Source: an uncultured Collinsella sp. (lineage in GTDB: Bacteria; Actinomycetota; Coriobacteriia; Coriobacteriales; Coriobacteriaceae). From it: 29,981 nt of DNA. The translations under genes were made by a program, and so were the position numbers. This document shows positions 23,970-29,981 of this stretch, piece by piece. The notes beneath the pieces were generated by a model that saw only the letters and a list, made by a program, of their open reading frames with translations, was not told the DNA's origin and did no database searches. Within the stretch, counting starts at the first letter, position 1. Each line of letters begins with the position of its first letter. Location: positions 1 through 29,981 of the forward strand of contig CABUUK010000024.1 of NCBI GenBank assembly GCA_902494765.1. Reading direction: 5' to 3'.

Positions 23970-24961
23970 ATGAGTTTCGCGTTCTATATCTACACCACGA
24001 TTATCATGGGTGTGGCTCTGGTGACCAGTGCCGTGGCATTGGTGGTTTGGCTCATGACGCGCCGTCGCGACAGCCTCGTGGCCGCGGCGGGTTTTTTGCT
24101 CTATATGCTCGATATGTCGGTCATCTTTTTTGACGAGTACAATCGGCTCAAATACGACTACGCCGTTACCTTTAGCGAGCCGCTGCAGCACCCCTTGCTG
24201 CGCTGCGTGCTTGGTATTGCCATCTATGCCTGCGTGGTGCTATGGATGTTTGCGCGCTTGCGCAAAAGACCGACGTCGCGCATGCTCGGACTCGCTATCG
24301 TGCCGTTTTCAATCTTGCAATTGCTGCTGGTGCCTCGCAGCGGCGCTGCCGGAGAGGTGCAGCAGTATCTCTTTTGGCTCACGCGTGACCTGGGTAATGT
24401 AGGATGTCTTGCCTATGCCGCCTGGCATTACCGGTACAGAGCAACGCGTGTTGAGAAACTCGACCTCGACCGCTCAAAGCTCTTTTGGAAGGTGGCCTTC
24501 GTTCTTGTGTTTTGCGTGATCGCCGAGGACACCTACATGATCTTGTTCTGCCGCCCCGACTCCCAAAACCCCGTCATCGGCCTCTTTTTGTGGTATCTGT
24601 CCGAGCGCAATATCTCCGAAAACGTACTGCTCGTGGTATGCGCGGCTCAGCTTTTTGCCAGTTTAGCCATATCCTGCGTGTGTATGCCCGTCATCCGCGT
24701 GCCGATGAGGACGTGGCAGCCGAGAGCGCAAGCTCTGAGGACGATCTCGCATCGCGTGTGGTGATTTATGCCGACGCCCATAAGCTGTCACGGCGCGAGC
24801 AGGAGGTGCTCACGCTGGTGCTGAAGGGCAACGACGCCCAAAACATCGCCAGCGAGTTGGTCATCAGCCCTGGCACGGTCAAGGCACACTTGCATCGCAT
24901 CTACGTTAAAAGCGGCGTCTCCAACCGAGATGACCTTATAGATACCTTTTGGCGTTCCTAG
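23970..24961 (+). pseudogene. Membrane LuxR-type regulator, split by a frameshift
   Basis: Paralogue of the regulator at 16142-17107. Frame 1, from ATG 23970 (ribosome site AGGGGAGG), encodes about seven membrane segments up to ENVLLVVCAAQLF. The LuxR HTH (KLSRREQEVLTLVLKGNDAQ, then NIASELVISPGTVKAHLHRIY) lies in another frame and ends at 24961. The frames join if one T is added to the run TTTTT at 24652-24656: the result, LFCQFSHILRVYARHP, aligns with LIIYSYHVLSIRMQEAP of the intact copy. Frame 1 alone stops at 24764 without a DNA-binding domain. This could be a recent inactivating mutation, a phase-variable homopolymer or a sequencing error; the codons flanking the run do not make a convincing slippery site. 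Confidence 0.85.
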
Positions 24962-25043
24962 CCTCATTCTTCCTCGCATGCGGGTCTTGCTGTGTGGGCG
25001 GCCACACCGTTGGGCGTAATGAAGCGGTAATAATCTCAGACAA

Positions 25044-25079
25044 TAAACCTGCAGGTAAAGCGTGTAAACCTGCTTAAAC
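25044..25079 (+). promoter_or_regulatory. Phased direct TAAAC repeats upstream of the amidohydrolase
   Basis: Boxes TAAAC, TAAAG, TAAAC and TAAAC begin at 25044, 25056, 25065 and 25075, spaced 12, 9 and 10 bp, all in one orientation; three are followed by C or CTG. A possible promoter, TTGGCA (25102-25107), 16 bases, TATCAA (25124-25129), lies 23 bases downstream, a spacing suited to an activator. Confidence 0.5.
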
Positions 25080-25149
25080 TGACCGTTTGCGGTCCCTGGC
25101 CTTGGCACGGATTTGCCCCTGTGTATCAATGGGTGTAGCGCGAAGCCGC

Positions 25150-25214
25150 GGACGTGGGACAGACGTCCGAGCACGGCTTGTAGGCACGCGCCGATGCGGG
25201 AGCGCTACGCTCCC
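25150..25214 (+). other. Hairpins in the amidohydrolase leader
   Basis: GGACGT (25150-25155) pairs with ACGTCC (25163-25168), and GGGAGCG (25198-25204) pairs perfectly with CGCTCCC (25208-25214) around CTA. No T-run follows. The rest of the gap 24962-25276 has no ORF with a ribosome site. Confidence 0.5.
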
Positions 25215-25276
25215 AACCGAGTGCCCACGCGGGCGGTGCGTCCGCGTTACAACCAAAGATGCCTGAGGAGGCTCGC

Positions 25277-26905
25277 ATGGACAAGGCTGATGTAGTTATC
25301 AAGAGCGACGCCGTCTTTACCGGCGATGGGCTCGAGCCGTTTAAGGGCGGCGTTGCCGTGCGGGGCGATAAAATCGTTGCCTGCGGTGACGATGCTCACC
25401 TGGCACCGTTTATCGGTTCCGATACCGAGGTGCGCGACTTTGGCGACCAGCTCGTCATGCCCGGCCTGATCGACTCGCACACGCATTTTGCCCAGGGCGC
25501 GTTTATGACCGACCCCGATTTTGCCGTCAACCTCATCGACTGCACCAGTTTTGAGATGGCGATGGAACGTGTCGTGGCGTTTGCGGCCGACCATCCCGAT
25601 AACGAGTGGATTCTGGGCTGCCAGATTATCCAGTTCCAGTGGGATGTCCCCGAGATGCCCACGGCCGCGATGATCGATGAGTACATCTCCGACCGCCCGG
25701 TATTTCTGCAGCAGGTTGACTTGCATACCTTTAGTGCCAATACCTGCGCCATCAACAAGGTGGGAGTAACTTCGCAGACGCCCGATCCCGCAGGCGGCAA
25801 GATCCTTAAGGATGCCGACGGCAATCTGACGGGCGTGTTTTCCAACAACGCCGGCGCCTTCTTTATGGACGAGGTCTACGACCCAGCGCCCGAGGTTGTT
25901 GACGCGTCGTTTGCAAAAACCGCCCGGCGCGCCAATGCCCTGGGAATCACTACGGTCGGCATGGTCAATCCTACGTTTGTGAGCATGGAAAACCCGTATG
26001 CGGTGTTGGCAGGTCTTAATGCCAAGGGCGACTTGCCGCTGCGCGTGTTCCTGTACACCGACCTGTTCGAAAACGAGTCCTTGACGCTCGAGCAGATCAA
26101 GGAGAAATACGCCTTCCCGGGTACGCAGGTGGAGTGGCACGGCTTTAAGCAGTTCCTTGATGGTGTGTGCTCCGACCATACCGCCTGGATGCTTGAACCC
26201 TATAGCAACGCACCCGACACCTGTGGTGAGCCCGCGGAGGAGCCGGAGCGCATCCGTGCTGCCATCCTGAGGGCGCAGGAATGGGGCGTTGACACGCGCA
26301 TCCATGCAATCGGCGATCGCTCGGTGCGTTTTGTGCTCGATTGCTTTGAGGAGGGCGAGCGCTTGCATGGCAAGCGGGATTGTCGCCACTCCATGGAGCA
26401 CAACGAGACGGTTCAACCCGAGGATATGCCGCGTTATGCCGAGCTCGGCGTCTGCCCCGGCATGCAGCCGTGGCACATGCTGCTCGATATGGCTGACCTT
26501 GCCAAGGACGAAGCCGTGGGTCCCGAGCGTGCCGCGCTTTCGTGGCCCCTGCATAGCCTGCTTGCCAGCGGAGCCGTGGTGCACCTGGGCAGTGACTTCC
26601 CCGTTGTGGGCTTGGAGCCCATGGAGGAGGTGTACGGCGCGGTCTTCCGCATGCTCGAGGACGGTTCCAACCCTGAGGGCTGGTTCCCCCAGGAGCGCAT
26701 TACCATGGCCGAGGCTCTGCGCGCCTACACCTATGGCAGCGCCTACGCCATGCATGCCGAGGACCGCATCGGCACGCTCGCGTGCGGCAAACAGGCAGAT
26801 ATCTGCGTGCTCGACCGCAATCTCTTTGATTGCGAGCCGGCCGAGGTGCTCGAGGCTACCGCAGCCCTCACGATGATCGCCGGCAAGGTGGTCTTTGAGG
26901 CATAG
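25277..26905 (+). CDS. YtcJ-like metal-dependent amidohydrolase
   Basis: 542-aa amidohydrolase-superfamily protein (Amidohydro_3 type). The N-terminal beta-sandwich part leads into the TIM barrel with HTH metal ligands H68 and H70 (GLIDSHTHF), later histidines in RIHAIGD and RHSMEHNE, and the catalytic-type aspartate in HLGSDFPVVG. The C-terminus returns to the sandwich (GTLACGKQADICVLDRNLF). Start ATG at 25277 has GAGGAGG five bases upstream; an ATG at 25259 lies before that site. Members hydrolyse amide or related bonds of small molecules; the substrate is unknown. It is 87 bases upstream of the MATE gene with no terminator between, so the pair may detoxify or process and export one compound. 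Confidence 0.9.
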   Translation: MDKADVVIKSDAVFTGDGLEPFKGGVAVRGDKIVACGDDAHLAPFIGSDTEVRDFGDQLVMPGLIDSHTHFAQGAFMTDPDFAVNLIDCTSFEMAMERVVAFAADHPDNEWILGCQIIQFQWDVPEMPTAAMIDEYISDRPVFLQQVDLHTFSANTCAINKVGVTSQTPDPAGGKILKDADGNLTGVFSNNAGAFFMDEVYDPAPEVVDASFAKTARRANALGITTVGMVNPTFVSMENPYAVLAGLNAKGDLPLRVFLYTDLFENESLTLEQIKEKYAFPGTQVEWHGFKQFLDGVCSDHTAWMLEPYSNAPDTCGEPAEEPERIRAAILRAQEWGVDTRIHAIGDRSVRFVLDCFEEGERLHGKRDCRHSMEHNETVQPEDMPRYAELGVCPGMQPWHMLLDMADLAKDEAVGPERAALSWPLHSLLASGAVVHLGSDFPVVGLEPMEEVYGAVFRMLEDGSNPEGWFPQERITMAEALRAYTYGSAYAMHAEDRIGTLACGKQADICVLDRNLFDCEPAEVLEATAALTMIAGKVVFEA

Positions 26906-26992
26906 CGCCATCGTTTGATTGGGCGGCTTGGTGCCAGTTGTCAGCCGCCTGACATCCATTCAGCACTACTCTCTCAAGGAAAGGGGAGAACA

Positions 26993-28369
26993 ATGGCAGA
27001 AGAAGTAACCGCTGCCGTGGAGGAGGAGCGCGAGCTCGCCTCCCAACCGATTCCCGGTCTGGTGCGTAAGTACACCATCGTCACCGGCCAGGGCATGCTC
27101 GCCCAGATCATCATGGTGGTCCTTGAGGGCCTCGTGATGGGTTGGGGCCTAGGTGCCCACGGCCTGGCATGTGTCTCGATCATTATGTCGGTCGAGTACA
27201 TCAACCTGGCCTTTGGCAACCTGTTTGGCACCGGCGTGCCCGCCGTGGTGGGCAACCTTTTGGGTGCCGGCGACATCAAGGGCGCAAGCAAGGCTTTTAG
27301 CCAGGGCTTTTGGCTCACCACGATCGTGAGTGTGCTGCTTGCTGTGGTGATGGCAGTGTTTACCGAGCCCATCTGCACATTCTTTGGCGCCACGCCCGAC
27401 ATCATGGCCGATACCGTTGCCGGCGTGCGCACCTTCGCCGTGCTGCTGCCGCTCACGGTCATTGGCCAGATGATCACCGCTGTGATGCGTGTGGACGAGA
27501 AGGTTCAGATCCAGGCCAACCTCATGACCGTTTCGGCCATCGTCGCCATCTGTTGGCTCGCGCTTTCCACGTTTGTGCTCAAGTTTGGCGTTATGGGCGC
27601 CGGCGTGTACTACGGGCTTTCCATCGGTATCTGGGCCATCGGTATCTTCTGGTTCATCGGGGGCAAAAAGTCCCAGCTCCAGATTAGCCTGGCCGACCTT
27701 AAGCTCGACCTCGCCATCTGCGGCCAGATCTTCAAGATCGGCTTCCCGTTCTTCCTGGTCCAGGGTGCGACCTTTATCTTTAATACCGTTGCCAACTCGC
27801 TTTTGGGTTCGCTCGGCGGCGACATGGGCTCGCTCTACATCGCAGCCTTTGGCGTGATCAACGGCTACATCCTCTACATTACCATGATGGTTGCCCAGTG
27901 CTTCTCCTACGGTCTGCAGCCCATCGCTGCCTTCAACGCCGGCGCAAAGGCTTGGGCACGCCTTAAGGAGACGCTCTCCTGCACGCTTAAGTACCAGGTT
28001 GTGACGCTGGCGCTGGTCACCGTCGCGCTCTGGCTTGCCGCCACCCCGGTGTGCGCCTTCTTTGCCGGCAGCGATCCTGCGCTCGTTGAGGTTGCCGCCA
28101 ACGCCACGCGTACTGTCATCCTGGCTGTTGCCCTGGGCTATCTTGCCATGACCATGTCGATGTATTTCCAGGCGGTCGAGAAGGTGGGTGTCGCCACGTT
28201 TACGGGCCTGCTTCGCTATGTGATCTGCTCGGTGCCGCTTATGTACCTCCTCGGCAACATGATGGGTGTCGAGGGCGTGTGGATCGCCCTGGTGGTGGCC
28301 GATGCCATTACTGGCATCATCTCCATTGCGCTCGCCGCGCACGAGTCCAAGCGCCTTGCCACGCTCTAG
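26993..28369 (+). CDS. MATE-family efflux transporter
   Basis: 458-aa inner-membrane antiporter with about 12 helices in two related halves. Recognisable MATE features are GTGVPAVVGNLLGAGD near the first half (the family G-x-x-x-x-x-G-x-x-x-G-A region) and AQCFSYGLQPIAAFNAGAKA in the second half. Start ATG at 26993 has AAGGGGAG about five bases upstream; a frame from 26915 lacks a ribosome site. It follows the amidohydrolase closely and ends before a strong terminator, so it is the last gene of that operon. Substrate unknown; the family exports cationic drugs, metabolites or polyamine-like compounds by H+ or Na+ exchange. Confidence 0.94.
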   Translation: MAEEVTAAVEEERELASQPIPGLVRKYTIVTGQGMLAQIIMVVLEGLVMGWGLGAHGLACVSIIMSVEYINLAFGNLFGTGVPAVVGNLLGAGDIKGASKAFSQGFWLTTIVSVLLAVVMAVFTEPICTFFGATPDIMADTVAGVRTFAVLLPLTVIGQMITAVMRVDEKVQIQANLMTVSAIVAICWLALSTFVLKFGVMGAGVYYGLSIGIWAIGIFWFIGGKKSQLQISLADLKLDLAICGQIFKIGFPFFLVQGATFIFNTVANSLLGSLGGDMGSLYIAAFGVINGYILYITMMVAQCFSYGLQPIAAFNAGAKAWARLKETLSCTLKYQVVTLALVTVALWLAATPVCAFFAGSDPALVEVAANATRTVILAVALGYLAMTMSMYFQAVEKVGVATFTGLLRYVICSVPLMYLLGNMMGVEGVWIALVVADAITGIISIALAAHESKRLATL

Positions 28370-28417
28370 GCTCGGACATGGCTGGCGTACGATAGTCGAA
28401 CAAGTTAACTCGCCTGC

Positions 28418-28462
28418 AAGCCACCACAATGGGGACAGCCCCCATTGTGGTGGCTTTTGTTA
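28418..28462 (+). terminator. Terminator of the amidohydrolase-MATE operon (CCACCACAA type)
   Basis: Perfect 17-bp stem AAGCCACCACAATGGGG (28418-28434) with 28440-28456, loop ACAGC, then a T-rich tail (TTTTGTTATTT). It shares CCACCACAA and GGGGACAG with the terminator at 7210. Confidence 0.93.
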
Positions 28463-28511
28463 TTTAGGGTCTGAGATTTCGGCTCTATAAATAATGCTTT
28501 TGAACTGGGTT

Positions 28512-28580
28512 ACTATAAGATTATGGTAAACGCTACTATAAGATTATGGAGAATGAAACTATTCGATTATGGTAACAGCG
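28512..28580 (+). repeat. Three 23-bp tandem repeats upstream of the DUF4143 ATPase
   Basis: Units begin at 28512, 28535 and 28558, each starting ACTAT and sharing GATTATGG at the same offset: ACTATAAGATTATGG, ACTATAAGATTATGG and ACTATTCGATTATGG, followed by variable 8-base ends. The first two contain TATAAG, usable as -10 boxes. They end 17 bases before the start codon. Likely an array of binding sites controlling the following gene. Confidence 0.8.
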
Positions 28581-28597
28581 TAATAAGGGGCGTTGAT

Positions 28598-29767
28598 ATG
28601 GCTGAGTTCATTAACAGGGATTTGCATGAGTTGCTCATTCGCATGGCAGGCTGGTTTCCTGTTGTGTCGTTGACAGGGCCTAGGCAGAGTGGTAAGTCTA
28701 CGCTGGTTCGGCATGCCTTTCCCGACTATTCCTACGTCACGCTTGAGGACCCTCAAACGAGGCGCGCGGCCTTGGAGGATCCGGTGAGTTTTATCCGCAA
28801 CCGAAAGGGCGGACTCATCATCGATGAGGCGCAATACGCCCCGGATTTGTTTTCAATGATCCAGGTTGTTTCGGATGAGCGGGGAGACGCCGGTCAATAC
28901 ATCCTTACAGGCTCGCAAAACTTTTTGATGATGAAAAGCATCGGGCAGTCTCTTGCCGGGCGAGTCGGGATCTTAAAATTGCTGCCATTATCGTTTCGAG
29001 AAGCGGAGAGGGGCCAGCAGGGGCAGCTGGAAGTGGATTTGTTCGCGCTCGAAGGGGGATACCCTCGCCTGCGTTCCGCCGGAATGCCGTCCTCGGTTTA
29101 TTTTCCCAGCTATATCGATACCTATGTTGAGCGCGATGTTGTGGGCTTGCTTGATGTGCGCAATAAGGCGGAGTTTCATAAGTTTCTGTCCATAATTGCT
29201 CAGAGCGTCGGTGCCCTCATCAATATATCCTCGCTTTCTCGAGATACGGGCGTGAGCGTATCGACCATTAAAAGCTGGTTGTCCATTCTGGAGCAGAGCT
29301 ACCTGACGTTTTCGCTGCAGCCCTATTATGCAAATGCCAAGAAGCGTCTAACTAAAACGCCCAAGCTCTATTTTTACGACACGGGGCTGCTCTGCTACTT
29401 GCTCAAAATTGGATCACTGGAGCAACTATTGGAGAGCCCTTATCTGGGGGCCGTTTTCGAAAACCTCATCGTTTCCGAAACGGCGAAGAGCCATCTCAAC
29501 GTGGGCGAGAATCCCGAGCTGTATTTCTATAGGGACGACAGCAAGCGTGAAATCGATTTGCTCGACTGTACAAACTCGGGGAGTCCCAAGGCTATCGAAA
29601 TAAAATCATCCAGAACGTATCACGATAAGTACGCCCGCCATCTACAGACTGTATGCGATGAGATCGACATTGCAAAAGATGCGCGCTATGTTGTGGCCCG
29701 CGTGGACTCAACGTATGAGTCGAAAGACTGTAGTGTGGTTTCGGCGCGTGATTGGCTTTTACGATAA
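28598..29767 (+). CDS. AAA ATPase with DUF4143 domain
   Basis: 389-aa predicted ATPase. Walker A GPRQSGKST at 27-35, Walker B GGLIIDEAQ at 71-79 and the sensor-like YILTGSQNF form the AAA_14 domain. The C-terminal DUF4143 domain begins near the YVERDVVGLL segment, with a winged-helix stretch (DTGVSVSTIKSWLSILEQSY) and a PD-(D/E)xK-like end: YRDDSKREIDLL, then AIEIKSS. Such proteins are common single genes in gut bacteria and archaea and their role is not established. Start ATG at 28598 has AAGGGG seven bases upstream. It is less GC-rich than its neighbours and is flanked by repeats, consistent with horizontal acquisition. Confidence 0.9.
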   Translation: MAEFINRDLHELLIRMAGWFPVVSLTGPRQSGKSTLVRHAFPDYSYVTLEDPQTRRAALEDPVSFIRNRKGGLIIDEAQYAPDLFSMIQVVSDERGDAGQYILTGSQNFLMMKSIGQSLAGRVGILKLLPLSFREAERGQQGQLEVDLFALEGGYPRLRSAGMPSSVYFPSYIDTYVERDVVGLLDVRNKAEFHKFLSIIAQSVGALINISSLSRDTGVSVSTIKSWLSILEQSYLTFSLQPYYANAKKRLTKTPKLYFYDTGLLCYLLKIGSLEQLLESPYLGAVFENLIVSETAKSHLNVGENPELYFYRDDSKREIDLLDCTNSGSPKAIEIKSSRTYHDKYARHLQTVCDEIDIAKDARYVVARVDSTYESKDCSVVSARDWLLR

Positions 29768-29785
29768 CAAGCTCGGCGTATTAAC

Positions 29786-29828
29786 GGCTGCCGCGAAGGG
29801 AACCGGCCCCCTTTTTGCGGCGGTTTTT
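29786..29828 (+). terminator. Terminator of the DUF4143 gene
   Basis: An imperfect stem, CTGCCGCGAAGGG with CCCTTTTTGCGGCGG (bulged), is followed by TTTTT at 29824-29828. It resembles the perfect CCGCCGCGAAGGGAG hairpin at 15850 and, like it, precedes a copy of the palindromic element. Confidence 0.65.
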
Positions 29829-29840
29829 GCCTATCTGGTG

Positions 29841-29909
29841 CGTCTTAGATGCAAGTGAGTAGACTTATTTGGATATGCCGAGCACATCGCAACAAATACT
29901 CAATAAAAC
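29841..29909. repeat. Palindromic element, copy 2 (left half only in window)
   Basis: From TTAGATGCAAGTGAGTAGAC on, this matches 15905-15970 with few differences (TTATTTGG for TTTTTTGG, ATATGCC for ATCTGCC, ACAAATACT for GGCAAGTGCT) through CTCAATAAAA, then diverges. No right arm is seen before the window ends, so it is truncated or has a different second half. Bases 29910-29981 contain nothing else I can name. Confidence 0.7.
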
Positions 29910-29981
29910 CGACGCTCCTATAAGTTGTCAAGAGGCAGTTTGCGGGAGCGCTCTCTCCAATTCGCACAGGAGCTCGTAATA

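Noticed and set aside
24640..24770. Programmed -1 frameshift in the second membrane LuxR gene
   Set aside because: The in-frame codons are CAG CTT TTT GCC. Slippage would need CTT to re-pair on GCT, which is poor, and the intact paralogue needs no shift. A mutation or sequencing error is simpler.
28512..28580. Short repeat array as a possible CRISPR
   Set aside because: The units are directly adjacent with no unique spacers between repeats, only three copies, and no cas genes are present.

Overview
The window is about 30 kb of GC-rich bacterial chromosome. Gene content, start-site style (strong AGGAGG-type ribosome sites, some GTG/TTG starts) and recurrent hairpins containing GGGGACAG suggest a gut Coriobacteriia actinobacterium, most likely Collinsella. 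That assignment is inference from gene content; no 16S rRNA or other marker lies in the window. No tRNA, rRNA or CRISPR array was found.

Left part (1-9245), carbon and oxygen metabolism. An IS110-family insertion sequence lies at the left edge. It is followed by a galactose locus: galK and galT on the minus strand and a divergent LacI-family repressor, with three copies of a LacI-type operator in the shared intergenic region. Next come a flavodiiron protein (O2/NO reduction) and a divergent pair formed by a DeoR-family sugar-phosphate-responsive regulator and a class II fructose-bisphosphate aldolase.

Middle part (9246-16141). A 151-bp nested inverted repeat is followed, all on the minus strand, by a HAD phosphatase, an AraC-type regulator, a small uncharacterised ORF, and a Nudix (MutT-like) domain fused to a Vsr mismatch endonuclease. 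A BceAB-type ABC transporter lies on the plus strand. It ends in a terminator followed by a palindromic element, and the left half of that element recurs at the right edge of the window.

Right part (16142-28369), an agmatine/polyamine locus. It holds putrescine carbamoyltransferase, two paralogous APC-family antiporters and agmatine deiminase, bracketed by two paralogous membrane-anchored LuxR-type regulators. The second regulator is split by a frameshift in a run of five T. A YtcJ-like amidohydrolase and a MATE exporter follow as a probable operon. Three intergenic regions carry helically phased or dyad-arranged TAAAC boxes, a candidate shared operator for the membrane LuxR regulators. The leaders of agmatine deiminase and of the second antiporter are long and highly structured, and the second antiporter has an apparent attenuator directly before its ribosome site. 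The carbamate kinase that usually completes this pathway is not in the window.

Right edge (28370-29981). A DUF4143-type ATPase gene is preceded by three 23-bp tandem repeats, and followed by a terminator and the second copy of the palindromic element's left half.
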